This document shows positions 43,870-57,401 of a DNA stretch of 64,000 nucleotides, piece by piece (the stretch's first letter is position 1; each line of letters starts with the position of its first letter). Source of the DNA: Cognatilysobacter xinjiangensis (GTDB lineage Bacteria; Pseudomonadota; Gammaproteobacteria; Xanthomonadales; Xanthomonadaceae). Where the stretch lies: contig NZ_BMXY01000002.1 of assembly GCF_014651995.1 (NCBI RefSeq), positions 62,001 to 126,000 of the forward strand. Reading direction: 5' to 3'. The position numbers and the translations under genes were made by a program. The notes under the pieces are model-generated. The model was not told the origin of the DNA. It made no database searches and worked only from the letters and a program-made list of their open reading frames with translations.

Positions 43870-43896
43870 GGAGTGGCCTCCTAGTAATTGGCAGGA

Positions 43897-43917
43897 CCGG
43901 TCGATGCCACCGACCGG
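43897..43917 (-). promoter_or_regulatory. inverted repeat in the ompW leader
   Basis: A 7-bp inverted repeat CCGGTCG (43897-43903) and CGACCGG (43911-43917) separated by 7 nt, 28 bp upstream of the ompW start. It could be an operator or a leader hairpin; no known regulator site is matched. Confidence 0.4.
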
Positions 43918-44099
43918 CGAAGCCAACCTACCGATGTACGACTGAACCTCGCTTGCCTCGCGGACGGTCGCTTCTACGCGCACGCGACATCGGCTTCGCT
44001 AGCGGCATCTGCACGCGACGTCGACATCGCGTGGTTGGCGTCCTAGCCCGCACAGGCGAGAATGGCTTTTTGGTGAGCCCTCACCGCGGAGTCCCTCGA

Positions 44100-45548
44100 A
44101 TGGCTGAGCTGAAGGAAGCGCGCGTCCCCGACATCGGCAACTACGACGGCGTGCCCGTCATCGAACTGCTCGTGTCCGTGGGCGACACCGTGGCGGCTGA
44201 CCAGGGCCTCGTCACGCTCGAGTCGGACAAGGCGACGATGGAAGTGCCCGCGCCGTTCGCCGGCGTGGTGCGCGAGCTCAAGGTCAAGGTCGGCGACAAG
44301 CTCGCCGAGGGCGCGGTGGTCGCGATGATCGAGCCGGCCGACGCGGGTGCCCGCGATGCCGCGTCGGCATCCGGCCCGTCGTCCGATGGCGCACAGCCCA
44401 GGGCCGATACCGCGCAGGTCGCGACCTCGCCCGCGCAGCCGCGTCCTTCCGAAACGCCTGATCGCGTCGAGCCGGTCGCCACGGGCGAGCCCGACAGGCT
44501 GGCGCAGCGGGAGATCGCCACGCATGCCGCCAGCACGTCCGCGCCGCCGCCCCCGGCGACGCCGCAGAACGAGTCGCCGCGTACGCCGCCGGTCACGTTC
44601 GACGCGAACGAGCTGATGCCCGATGCGGTGCCGTATGCGAGCCCCGCCGTGCGCCTGTTCGCGCGCGAGCTGGGCGTCGACCTGTCGCGCGTCAAGGGCA
44701 GCGCCAAGGGTGGCCGCATCACCAGGGAAGACGTGCAGGGCCACGTCAAGCAGGTGATGTCCGGCGCCACCGCCGCGCCGTCGTCGGGTGGCGTGTCGCT
44801 CGGCGGCGGGCTCAACCTGCTGCCGTGGCCGAAGGTCGACTTCGCCAAGTTCGGCGAGATCGAGACGCGCGAGCTTTCGCGCATCAAGAAGCTCTCCGGC
44901 GCGAACCTCGCGCGCAACTGGGCGAGGATCCCGCACGTCACGCAGCACGACGATGCCGACATCACCGAGCTCGAGGCGCTGCGCATCGCGCTCAACAAGG
45001 AAAACGAGAAGAGCGGCACCAAGGTGACGATGCTCGCCTTCCTGATGAAGGCCGTGGTCGCGGCGCTGAAGAAGCACCCGGACTTCAACGCCTCGCTCGA
45101 CGAGAGCGGCGAGAAGCTGGTGCTCAAGAAGTACTTCCACATCGGCTTCGCCGCCGACACGCCGAACGGTCTCGTGGTGCCGGTGATCCGCGACGTCGAC
45201 AAGAAGGGCGTGGTGGAGCTCGCGCAGGAAACCGCGGAGCTCGCGAAGAAGGCGCGCGACGGCAAGCTCGGCCCGGCCGAGATGAGCGGCGGCTGCTTCT
45301 CGATCAGCTCGCTCGGCGGCATCGGCGGCACCAAGTTCACGCCGATCGTCAACGCGCCGGAAGTCGCGATCCTGGGCGTGTCGAAGTCGGCGATGAAGCC
45401 GGTATGGGACGGCGAGGCCTTCCAGCCGCGCCTGATCCTGCCGCTGTCGCTGAGCTACGACCACCGCGTCATCGACGGTGCCTCGGCCGCGCGCTTCACC
45501 GCATACCTCGCGCAGCTGATGGCCGACATGCGTCGCGTGCTGCTCTGA
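44100..45548 (+). CDS. aceF: dihydrolipoamide acetyltransferase, pyruvate dehydrogenase E2
   Basis: A 482-residue E2 component. One N-terminal lipoyl domain (about 1-80) with lipoylated Lys44 in LESDKATMEVP, then an Ala/Pro-rich linker (85-170), a peripheral-subunit-binding domain (about 180-218, YASPAVRLFARELGVDLSRVKGSAKGGRITREDV) and the catalytic domain (about 235-482), whose active-site His is in YDHRVIDGA. It transfers the acetyl group from lipoamide to CoA in the pyruvate dehydrogenase complex. Next come mscS and lpd, which reads as an aceF-mscS-lpd unit. aceE is not in the window. ATG at 44100. Confidence 0.94.
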   Translation: MAELKEARVPDIGNYDGVPVIELLVSVGDTVAADQGLVTLESDKATMEVPAPFAGVVRELKVKVGDKLAEGAVVAMIEPADAGARDAASASGPSSDGAQPRADTAQVATSPAQPRPSETPDRVEPVATGEPDRLAQREIATHAASTSAPPPPATPQNESPRTPPVTFDANELMPDAVPYASPAVRLFARELGVDLSRVKGSAKGGRITREDVQGHVKQVMSGATAAPSSGGVSLGGGLNLLPWPKVDFAKFGEIETRELSRIKKLSGANLARNWARIPHVTQHDDADITELEALRIALNKENEKSGTKVTMLAFLMKAVVAALKKHPDFNASLDESGEKLVLKKYFHIGFAADTPNGLVVPVIRDVDKKGVVELAQETAELAKKARDGKLGPAEMSGGCFSISSLGGIGGTKFTPIVNAPEVAILGVSKSAMKPVWDGEAFQPRLILPLSLSYDHRVIDGASAARFTAYLAQLMADMRRVLL

Positions 45549-45550
45549 CG

Positions 45551-46669
45551 ATGCCGCAGGCGCAGGCTTCGCGCGAGTTGCACGAGGCCGGCGCGCGCGT
45601 GCGCGACGCCGCGCAGGACGGCTGGCAGGGCCTGCAGCCCGTACTCGATTACGAGATCGTGCGCGTCGCCGGGCTGCAGCTCACCGTCGGCAACCTCGCG
45701 ACGGCGACGATCCTGCTGGCCCTGTTCTTCGCCGCCTCGCGCTACGCGGCGCGCGGGCTCACGCGCTACGGCGAGCGCGAAGGCGTGGATGCGGCCTCGC
45801 TGTATGCGATCAGCCGCGTCGCGCGCTATGGCCTTCTCGTCATCGGCTTTCTCATCGCGCTGGAAGTCGCGGGCATTCCGGTGTCGAAGTTCGCGGTGTT
45901 CGCGGGCGCGATTGGCGTGGGCCTGGGGTTCGGCCTGCAGGCGATCTTCAACAACTTCATCTCAGGCCTGATCCTGCTGTTCGACCGATCGATCAAGATC
46001 GGCGACTTCGTCGAACTGGAAAGCGGCGTGCACGGCGTGGTGCGCGACATCAAGATCCGCGCCACGCGCATTTCCACCAACGACAACCTCAACATCCTGG
46101 TGCCGAACTCGGAGTTCGTCAGTGGGCGCGTGGTGAACTGGACGCTGCTGGAGCGTGCGCGCCGCATGCGCATTCCGTTCGGCGTCGCCTACGGCACCGA
46201 CAAGGAGATCGTGAAGCTCGCGGCGATCGAGGCCGCCTGCGAAGTGCCGTTCACGCTCGCGCACGACGGCCCGCGCGGGCCGCAGGTGTGGCTGGTCGAA
46301 TTCGGCCCGAGCCGCCTGGAGTTCCAGCTGATCGTCTGGCTCAACGCCGATGCCACGCGGCGCCCGTCCGCGGTGAAGGCCGCCTACAACTGGGCGCTGC
46401 ACAGTGCGCTCCAGCGCCACGGCATCGTCATCCCGTATCCGCAGCAGGACCTGCACGTGCGCAGCCTTTTCGGGCACGAGGGCGACGAGGCGATCGCCGT
46501 GCTCGCCGGCCGCGCGGTGCCCACCGCCGAACACGAAGCGGCGCATGCGCCGCCGCCCACACCCCGCGAACGCATTGCGCTCGCCGACAATGACGCGCAG
46601 CGCGACATCGAGCGCGACATCCACGAACAGCCGCCGGCCGACCCGGGCCCGCGGCAGCAGGAGGAATGA
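45551..46669 (+). CDS. MscS-family mechanosensitive channel inside the pyruvate dehydrogenase cluster
   Basis: A 372-residue inner-membrane channel with three to four helices at about 45-65, 85-110 and the pore helix FAVFAGAIGVGLGFGLQAIFNNFISGLILLFDRS (split), followed by the MscS beta domain (KIGDFVELESGVHGVVRDIKIRATRI) and a long hydrophilic C-terminal tail (PPPTPRERIALADNDAQRD). It is a different protein from the one at 31.5 kb. The ATG lies 2 bp after the aceF stop, and its TGA overlaps the lpd ATG by one base, so translation of the three genes is coupled. Confidence 0.9.
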   Translation: MPQAQASRELHEAGARVRDAAQDGWQGLQPVLDYEIVRVAGLQLTVGNLATATILLALFFAASRYAARGLTRYGEREGVDAASLYAISRVARYGLLVIGFLIALEVAGIPVSKFAVFAGAIGVGLGFGLQAIFNNFISGLILLFDRSIKIGDFVELESGVHGVVRDIKIRATRISTNDNLNILVPNSEFVSGRVVNWTLLERARRMRIPFGVAYGTDKEIVKLAAIEAACEVPFTLAHDGPRGPQVWLVEFGPSRLEFQLIVWLNADATRRPSAVKAAYNWALHSALQRHGIVIPYPQQDLHVRSLFGHEGDEAIAVLAGRAVPTAEHEAAHAPPPTPRERIALADNDAQRDIERDIHEQPPADPGPRQQEE

Positions 46670-48483
46670 TGGCTGCCCAGATCGAAGTGAAGGTGCCCGA
46701 CATCGGCGGCTACGACGACGTGCCGGTGATCGAGCTGCTCGTCGCCGTCGGCGACCGCGTCGAGAAGGACCAGGGCCTGATGACGCTCGAATCCGACAAG
46801 GCGACGATGGAAGTGCCGTCGTCCGCCGCCGGCATCGTGCGCGAGCTCAGGGTCAAGGTCGGCGACAAGGTGTCCGAGGGCAGCGTGATCGCGGTGCTCA
46901 AGGCCGAAGGCGAGGGCGCGGCGCCTGCAGCGCCGCAGGCCGCCGCACCGGCCACCAGCCAGGGCGAAGCCAAGGGCTACGGCGACACGAAGCAGGCGTC
47001 CCCCGCGGCGTCCACGGCCAGTGCGCCGGCCGCGACGTCCCCGACGCCTGCCGCATCCAGCGGCCGCAAGGCCGACGTCGAATGCCGCATGCTCGTGCTC
47101 GGTGCCGGCCCGGGTGGCTACACGGCCGCGTTCCGCGCCGCCGACCTCGGCCTCGACACCGTGCTGGTCGAGCGTTATGCGTCGCTGGGCGGCGTCTGCC
47201 TCAACGTCGGCTGCATCCCGTCGAAGGCGCTGCTGCACGCGGCCGCCGTCATCGACGAGGCGCAGCACGCGAAGGATTACGGCATCAGCTTCGGTCAGCC
47301 TGCGATCGAACTCGACGCGCTGCGGACCTACAAGGAGAAGGTCGTCGGCCAGCTCACCAAGGGCCTGGCCGGCATGGCCAAGCAGCGCAAGGTGCGCGTG
47401 GTGCAGGGCACGGGCCGCTTCGTGTCGCCGAACGAGGTCGAGGTGCAGGGCGAGGGCGGCACGCAGCTGATCCGCTTCGAGCAATGCATCATCGCGGCGG
47501 GTTCGCAGGCGGTGAAGCTGCCGAACTTCCCGTGGGACGACAAGCGCGTCATGGATTCCACCGACGCGCTCGACCTCGCCGACATCCCGAAATCCCTGCT
47601 CGTGGTCGGCGGCGGCATCATCGGCCTGGAAATGGCGACCGTCTATCGCGCGCTCGGCGCGCAGGTCACCGTGGTCGAACTCGGCGCGCAGCTGATGCCG
47701 GGCGCGGACACCGACCTCGTCAAGCCGCTCGCCGATCGCCTGAAAAAGCAGGGCGTGACCGTGCACCTCAACGTCAAGGCGTCGGGCGTGAAGGCGTCGA
47801 AGGCCGGCATCGAGGTGACGTTCGAAGGCGAGGGTGCGCCGCAGCCGACATCGTTCGATCGCGTGCTGGTCGCCGTCGGCCGCAGCCCGAACGGCGCGAA
47901 GATCGGCGCCGAGGCCGCGGGCGTGCAGGTGGGCGATCGCGGATTCATTCCGGTCGATCGGCAGATGCGAACCAACGTGCCGCACATCTTCGCGATCGGC
48001 GACATCGTCGGTAACCCGATGCTCGCGCACAAGGCGACGCACGAGGGCAAGCTCGCGGCGGAAGTCGCGGCGGGCGAGAAGCGCGAGTGGGTCGCGCGGG
48101 TGATTCCGTCGGTGGCCTATACCGATCCGGAGATCGCGTGGGTCGGCGTCACCGAGGCCGAAGCGAAGGCCAAGGGCCTCAAGGTCGGCGTCGGCAAGTT
48201 CCCGTGGGCGGCGAGCGGTCGCGCGATCGGGCTGGGTCGCACCGAAGGTTTCACCAAGCTCATCTTCGACGAGGTCACGCATCGCGTCATCGGCGGCGGC
48301 ATCGTCGGCGTGCATGCAGGTGATCTGATCGCCGAGGTCGCGCTCGCGATCGAAATGGGCTGCGAGGTCGCCGACATCGGCATGACCATCCATCCGCATC
48401 CGACGCTCAGCGAATCGGTGGGCATGGCGGCGGAGGTCTTCGAAGGCACGATCACCGACCTCTACATCCCGAAGAAGAAGTAG
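46669..48483 (+). CDS. lpdA: dihydrolipoyl dehydrogenase (E3) with N-terminal lipoyl domain
   Basis: A 604-residue E3 flavoprotein. Residues 1-80 are a lipoyl domain with Lys44 in LESDKATMEVP, nearly the same as in the adjacent E2; an Ala/Pro/Ser linker follows (85-135). Then come the FAD site LVLGAGPGGYTAAFRAADLG, the redox disulfide CLNVGC (Cys177 and Cys182), the NAD site VVGGGIIGLEMATVYRALGA and the active-site base in HPHPTLSES. It re-oxidises dihydrolipoamide in pyruvate and possibly 2-oxoglutarate dehydrogenase. Start 46669 is preferred to the ATG three bases earlier because AGGAGG (46659-46664) sits at better distance. Confidence 0.94.
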   Translation: MAAQIEVKVPDIGGYDDVPVIELLVAVGDRVEKDQGLMTLESDKATMEVPSSAAGIVRELRVKVGDKVSEGSVIAVLKAEGEGAAPAAPQAAAPATSQGEAKGYGDTKQASPAASTASAPAATSPTPAASSGRKADVECRMLVLGAGPGGYTAAFRAADLGLDTVLVERYASLGGVCLNVGCIPSKALLHAAAVIDEAQHAKDYGISFGQPAIELDALRTYKEKVVGQLTKGLAGMAKQRKVRVVQGTGRFVSPNEVEVQGEGGTQLIRFEQCIIAAGSQAVKLPNFPWDDKRVMDSTDALDLADIPKSLLVVGGGIIGLEMATVYRALGAQVTVVELGAQLMPGADTDLVKPLADRLKKQGVTVHLNVKASGVKASKAGIEVTFEGEGAPQPTSFDRVLVAVGRSPNGAKIGAEAAGVQVGDRGFIPVDRQMRTNVPHIFAIGDIVGNPMLAHKATHEGKLAAEVAAGEKREWVARVIPSVAYTDPEIAWVGVTEAEAKAKGLKVGVGKFPWAASGRAIGLGRTEGFTKLIFDEVTHRVIGGGIVGVHAGDLIAEVALAIEMGCEVADIGMTIHPHPTLSESVGMAAEVFEGTITDLYIPKKK

Positions 48484-48505
48484 TCGCGGGGGCGCGCGAA
48501 AAAGG

Positions 48506-48537
48506 AAACGGCGGCGCCTTCGCGGGCGCCGCCGTTT
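48506..48537. terminator. bidirectional rho-independent terminator between lpd and the outer-membrane protein gene
   Basis: A perfect 13-bp stem (AAACGGCGGCGCC, 48506-48518, with 48525-48537). On the minus strand it is followed by CCTTTTTCG, on the plus strand by GCGTTC only, so it is strong for the outer-membrane protein gene and weaker for lpd. Confidence 0.85.
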
Positions 48538-48555
48538 GCGTTCAACCGGCGTCGA

Positions 48556-49359
48556 TCAGAACGCGATCGAAAGGCCCGCCACCGGGCCGTTGAAGCGCTG
48601 CTCGAAGCGGTTGATGCCTTCGTCGCCGTCGCGATCCTGCAGGTCCAGGCGCATCCACTTGTAGCCCGCGTGCACGCCGAAGCGGCCGCCGAAGCGGTAT
48701 TCGACGATGGCGTGCGCCTGCGTCAGCTTGCCGTCGATGTCGTCCGAATCCAGCCAGCCCGCATCGAGGTGCTGCACCTGCGCATTGACGCGCCAGTTCT
48801 CGGACGGGGCGAACGTCAGGCGCGTGCCCACCAGCGGCAGCAGCCCGCTTTCCGCGTCGCTGCGGTCGTAGGTATTGGCACCGGAGACCGCGCGCAGGCG
48901 GCCTTCCACGCGCGCCTCCTGCACGCCCAGCTGCAGGCCCCAGCTCACCGTCGGCGCCTCGACCACGGCGAAGTCGTAGGCCACGCCGCCGAGGCTCATC
49001 TCGGCATCGGCGCGCGCGGAGCTGCCCGCGGGGATCACCACGTCGTCGTAGGAGATCGACTCACCGAGCGTGGCCGATTCGTCGCCGTCGAAGCGCGTGT
49101 AGTTGAAGACCAGGCGATGGCGATCGCCGAGGCGCCACTGCGCGTCGAGCGCGGGCACGGTGTCGCGGCCGGTGTCGAAGGTTTCGTCGAACGTCTCGGC
49201 ATTGCCGAGGTAGGTGGTGTTGCCGGCCACGCGCAGGCGGCCGTCGCCGTTGAAGGCGCTGGCGCGCAGCACGAAGCGGTCTTCATCGATGGCATGTGCG
49301 GGAGCGGCGACGCCGGCCAATGCGAGGGCCAGCAGGGACAGCGGAAGCAGGCGGGTCAT
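48556..49359 (-). CDS. putative outer-membrane beta-barrel protein, 267 residues
   Basis: An exported protein: signal peptide MTRLLPLSLLALALAGVAAPAHA, then strands that alternate in polarity (FVLRASAFNGDGRLRVAGN, HRLVFNYTRFDGDES, VAYDFAVVEAPTVSWGLQLGVQEARVEGR, AHAIVEYRFGGRFGVHAGYKWMRLDLQD) and the final phenylalanine GLSIAF typical of outer-membrane barrels. No family name. The start ATG is at 49357-49359; an upstream in-frame extension is less likely. Confidence 0.75.
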   Translation of the reverse strand: MTRLLPLSLLALALAGVAAPAHAIDEDRFVLRASAFNGDGRLRVAGNTTYLGNAETFDETFDTGRDTVPALDAQWRLGDRHRLVFNYTRFDGDESATLGESISYDDVVIPAGSSARADAEMSLGGVAYDFAVVEAPTVSWGLQLGVQEARVEGRLRAVSGANTYDRSDAESGLLPLVGTRLTFAPSENWRVNAQVQHLDAGWLDSDDIDGKLTQAHAIVEYRFGGRFGVHAGYKWMRLDLQDRDGDEGINRFEQRFNGPVAGLSIAF

Positions 49360-49431
49360 CGTGACTCCGGTATCAGGGGAAGGTCGCGATGAAAGCCGCA
49401 CCGGGGTCGAGCATCCGTGAATCGCAGGAAC

Positions 49432-49460
49432 GAAAAAGCCCCGGCCGGGAGGCCGGGGCT
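49432..49460 (-). terminator. rho-independent terminator of the DUF2061 gene
   Basis: A 10-bp stem (AGCCCCGGCC, 49437-49446, with 49451-49460), GGGA loop, followed on the minus strand by TTTTTCG. It lies 89 bp past the DUF2061 stop and upstream of the beta-barrel gene. Confidence 0.85.
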
Positions 49461-49548
49461 GCGTCCGCCGCGCACCACCGTCGACGAGGAGAGAAGCCGT
49501 GGCCGGGGCAGGCGAGGCTTGTGACCGCCCGTTGGCGGGAAGGTTCCG

Positions 49549-49743
49549 TCAGGCCGCGACCGCCGGCGACGTACGGCGCTCCAGGCGTCGCCAGAGCTTC
49601 TCGTGGAAGTGGAAGGCGACCGTGTTGCAGGCCGGCTCCACCAGCGCCATCACGCCACCGACCACTGCACTGCCGGTGAGCAGGTAGCCGAGGCTGAACG
49701 CCACGGTGAAATGGACGACGGCGAAGCTGAGGGTCTTGCGCAT
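49549..49743 (-). CDS. DUF2061 membrane protein
   Basis: A 64-residue protein with two hydrophobic helices: MRKTLSFAVVHFTVAFSLGYLLTG and VVGGVMALVEPACNTVAFHFHEKLW. The blocks HFTVAFSLGYLLTG and VEPACNTVAFHFHEKLW are the DUF2061 signature. Function unknown. ATG at 49741-49743 with GGAGAGGACC ahead. It is divergent from the ATP synthase operon. Confidence 0.9.
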   Translation of the reverse strand: MRKTLSFAVVHFTVAFSLGYLLTGSAVVGGVMALVEPACNTVAFHFHEKLWRRLERRTSPAVAA

Positions 49744-49956
49744 GGCGGGTCCTCTCCTGTCGCCCGATGCTGCGGCCGGGCGAATGCGCAGGTCCAATCG
49801 ATTGTTCCGGCTGCCGCGATAGCCGGTTTCGATCACCTGTTCAGCCCATTCGCGCAGGCATGGCTTCCGTCGGTTGCCCGGATTTCTCACGCGTTCTATA
49901 CTTTTGGGGCTCCACAGGGCGCTTTCGCGCCAGCCTCCAGACCGACGGAAACCCGC

Positions 49957-50325
49957 GTGCACGATCCATTGTCCGCAGGCCGCCGGCTGGCGTCGCGCGC
50001 GATCGTCTGGCAGGCCATTGCGACGGCGTTGGTCGCGCTGGCCTTCCTCCCGCTCGGCGTGCGCGAAGCGCTCGCGGCGGCGGTGGGCGGCGGCGCGGTC
50101 GTCGCGGCGGCGCTGGTGTCGATGCTGATCGCCCTGGGCGGCGGCATCCGGCCCGCAGGCGTCGCGATGGCGAGGCTCCTTGTGGGTATGGCGGCCAAAT
50201 GGGCCACGGTCGCCATCGTTCTGGTTCTCGGCCTCGCCGTCTGGCGCCTTGCGCCCCTTCCGTTGCTGGTCGGGGTGCTGGTGGCGACAGTGGCGGCCGT
50301 CCCGGCCCAACTTCTGAAGCGATAG
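49957..50325 (+). CDS. atpI: ATP synthase subunit I
   Basis: A 122-residue membrane protein with four hydrophobic helices, located at the head of the atp operon: RAIVWQAIATALVALAFLPLG, VGGGAVVAAALVSMLIALGG, LLVGMAAKWATVAIVLVLGLAVW and VLVATVAAVPAQLLKR. AtpI proteins are poorly conserved; they assist assembly of the c-ring. The start is GTG at 49957 (VHDPLSAGRRLASR), since there is no ATG in a good place. The position 9 bp before the atpB start supports the call. Confidence 0.8.
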   Translation: MHDPLSAGRRLASRAIVWQAIATALVALAFLPLGVREALAAAVGGGAVVAAALVSMLIALGGGIRPAGVAMARLLVGMAAKWATVAIVLVLGLAVWRLAPLPLLVGVLVATVAAVPAQLLKR

Positions 50326-51165
<840 letters not shown>

Positions 51166-51226
51166 TCGGATTCCGCTGTCGCGGTACTGCTCCACCCTTT
51201 CGCTTCACCCTTCAAACTTCACTTAA

Positions 51227-51523
<297 letters not shown>

Positions 51524-51609
51524 TCGCCCAGCAGTCCGCTTCAAGGCCGCCCGCGCATGCGGGCGGCTGACCGGGCGCCCGCGCCCGACCTGCGATCACC
51601 GGAGCTGTC

Positions 51610-52080
51610 ATGAATATCAACATGACCTTCTTTGGCCAGATGCTCACCTTCGCGGTGCTGATCTGGGTCACCATGAAGTTCATCTGGCCGCCGCTCAACG
51701 CGGCCATCGAAGAGCGTCAGCGCAAGATCGCTGAAGGCCTCGCTGCGGCCGACAACAGCCAGAAGGCGCTGGAGCAGGCCCAGTCGAACGCCGATGCGGC
51801 GATCCGCGAGGCGCGCGTCAAGGCCAACGAGATCATCGAGCAGGCGCACCAGCGCGCGAACCAGATCGTCGAGCAGGCGCATTCCGAAGCGGTGGCCGCG
51901 GCCAACCGCCAGAAGGATGCGGCGCAGGCCGAGATCGCCGCCGCCAGCAACCGTGCCCGCGAGGAACTGCGTGCGCAGGTCGCCACGCTCGCCGTCGCCG
52001 GCGCCGAGAAGGTGCTGCGTCGCGAGATCGACCCGAACGCCCACCGCGCGCTGCTCGACGAGCTGGCCGCCCAGCTCTGA
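51610..52080 (+). CDS. atpF: F1Fo ATP synthase subunit b
   Basis: A 156-residue subunit with one N-terminal helix ([23 protein letters not shown]) and a long charged, Ala-rich coiled-coil (about 35-150) that forms the peripheral stalk as a dimer. The phrase [21 protein letters not shown] is conserved. Located between atpE and atpH in the operon. Confidence 0.97.
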   Translation: MNINMTFFGQMLTFAVLIWVTMKFIWPPLNAAIEERQRKIAEGLAAADNSQKALEQAQSNADAAIREARVKANEIIEQAHQRANQIVEQAHSEAVAAANRQKDAAQAEIAAASNRAREELRAQVATLAVAGAEKVLRREIDPNAHRALLDELAAQL

Positions 52081-52093
52081 CTGAGACCTATCG

Positions 52094-52621
52094 ATGAGCC
52101 AGGCCCTGACCCTTGCCCGTCCCTACGCCCGCGCCGCGTTCAACGCCGCGCGGGACGAAGGCCGTATCAAAGCGTGGTCGGACGCGCTGGCGTTCGCGGC
52201 CCGCGTCGCCGGCGATCCGCAGGCACAGGCGGTGCTCAAGCACCCGCAGCTGACGTCCGAGCAGGCCGCGCGCCTGCTCGCGATCGACGGCGCGGAAGCC
52301 AGCGTGCAGCGTTTCGTGCAGATGCTTGCCGACAACCGCCGCCTCGAGCTGCTGCCCGAGATCGCCGGCCTGTTCGAGCAACTGCGCGCCGAGGCCGAGC
52401 GAGTCGTCAAGGCGCGCGTGACCTCCGCCTCGCAGCTCGGTGACGCCGACCTCGCGGCGATCCGCGACGGCCTCAAGCGCCGCTTCGGCCGCGAAGTCGA
52501 GCTGGAAACGGCGGTCGATCCGTCGCTGATCGGCGGCGCGGTGATCGATGCCGGCGACGTCGTCATCGACGGCTCGGTCAAGGGCAAGCTCGAGCGCCTG
52601 CAGTCGGCGCTCGCGGCGTAA
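52094..52621 (+). CDS. atpH: F1Fo ATP synthase subunit delta
   Basis: A 175-residue subunit that joins the peripheral stalk b2 to the F1 head. Start [18 protein letters not shown] is the typical OSCP/delta N-terminal helix, and the C-terminal domain ends with [29 protein letters not shown]. 13 bp after atpF. Confidence 0.96.
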   Translation: MSQALTLARPYARAAFNAARDEGRIKAWSDALAFAARVAGDPQAQAVLKHPQLTSEQAARLLAIDGAEASVQRFVQMLADNRRLELLPEIAGLFEQLRAEAERVVKARVTSASQLGDADLAAIRDGLKRRFGREVELETAVDPSLIGGAVIDAGDVVIDGSVKGKLERLQSALAA

Positions 52622-52673
52622 GCCCACGAATTCATCTACTCCCGGCGTCCGCGTCGGAACCAGGGAAACTCCC

Positions 52674-54221
<1,548 letters not shown>

Positions 54222-54292
54222 TTCCAGCCGCCGCGCGGGCGTGGTGATCCACGCCCGCCGACCCCGGTAGCAGCACGAGAAGCGAGCGAGAG

Positions 54293-56651
<2,359 letters not shown>

Positions 56652-56717
56652 GCCGTCTGATCTGCACGGCGCCGACGTGAGTCGGCGCCGACGCCCTCCG
56701 AACCAAGCGAGAAAGAC

Positions 56718-57143
56718 ATGGCATCCACCATCCGTTGCGACATCGTCAGCGCCGAGCAGGAGATCTACAGCGGCGACGCCGAGCTGGTCGTCGCGACCGG
56801 CGAACTCGGCGAGCTGGGCATCGCGCCGAAGCACGCGCCGCTGATCACGCGCCTGAAGCCGGGCAAGGTCGTGGTGACCGTGCCGGGCGGCCAGCAGCTG
56901 GACTTCGCGATCTCCGGCGGCATCCTCGAGGTGCAGCCGAGCGTGGTGACCGTGCTGGCCGACACCGCGATCCGTGCCGAGGACATCGACGAGGCGGCGG
57001 TGCGCGCGGCGAAGGAAGAAGCCGAGCGCGTGCTGGCCAACAAGGATCCGAAGATGAGTCTCGAGGAAGCGCAGACCCAGCTCGCGATGTCGATCGCGCA
57101 GCTCTCCGCGCTCGAGCGCCTGCGCAAGAACCTCAAGCACTGA
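56718..57143 (+). CDS. atpC: F1Fo ATP synthase subunit epsilon
   Basis: A 141-residue subunit. The N-terminal beta-sandwich (about 1-88) has [23 protein letters not shown], the C-terminal part is two helices (about 90-140, [22 protein letters not shown]) that can inhibit hydrolysis. Last gene of the operon; a strong terminator follows. Confidence 0.96.
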   Translation: MASTIRCDIVSAEQEIYSGDAELVVATGELGELGIAPKHAPLITRLKPGKVVVTVPGGQQLDFAISGGILEVQPSVVTVLADTAIRAEDIDEAAVRAAKEEAERVLANKDPKMSLEEAQTQLAMSIAQLSALERLRKNLKH

Positions 57144-57161
57144 GGTCCGACCGCATCGCAG

Positions 57162-57196
57162 CGAAAACGCCGGCCTCGTGCCGGCGTTTTCGTTTG
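57162..57196 (+). terminator. rho-independent terminator of the atp operon
   Basis: A 13-bp stem (CGAAAACGCCGGC, 57162-57174, with 57180-57192), CTCGT loop, and TTTTCGTTT at the end. It lies 18 bp past atpC. Confidence 0.92.
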
Positions 57197-57326
57197 TGGC
57201 GGATGTTCGCGCGGCGCCGTCTCAGCCGATGAGCATGCGCTGCCGCAGATTCGATTGCGTTCCGCGTCGCAGTGCATAGAGCGACTGCATGCGGACCGGA
57301 CAAGCGGCTGGCACCGCCTTCACATC

Positions 57327-57346
57327 TGTTAGTAATATTACTAACA
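57327..57346 (+). promoter_or_regulatory. LexA box controlling the imuA-imuB-dnaE2 operon
   Basis: A perfect 20-bp palindrome, TGTTAGTAAT joined to its complement, contains TTAG-TAATAT-TACTA, which fits TTAG-N6-TACTA, the LexA site reported for Xanthomonas and Xylella. It stands 55 bp before the imuA ATG, in an A/T-rich island in very G/C-rich DNA. LexA would repress the operon until DNA damage triggers its self-cleavage. Confidence 0.9.
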
Positions 57347-57401
57347 GCATGAACGTTTCAGCCGTACATCCGACCCTTGGGTCCTGCCGGAGGCGGGGCT
57401 G

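Noticed and set aside
40900-43884. Open frame of nearly 1000 codons on the plus strand covering the DMT, Nei and OmpW genes
   Set aside because: It crosses three real genes and one strong terminator and has no domain-like region.
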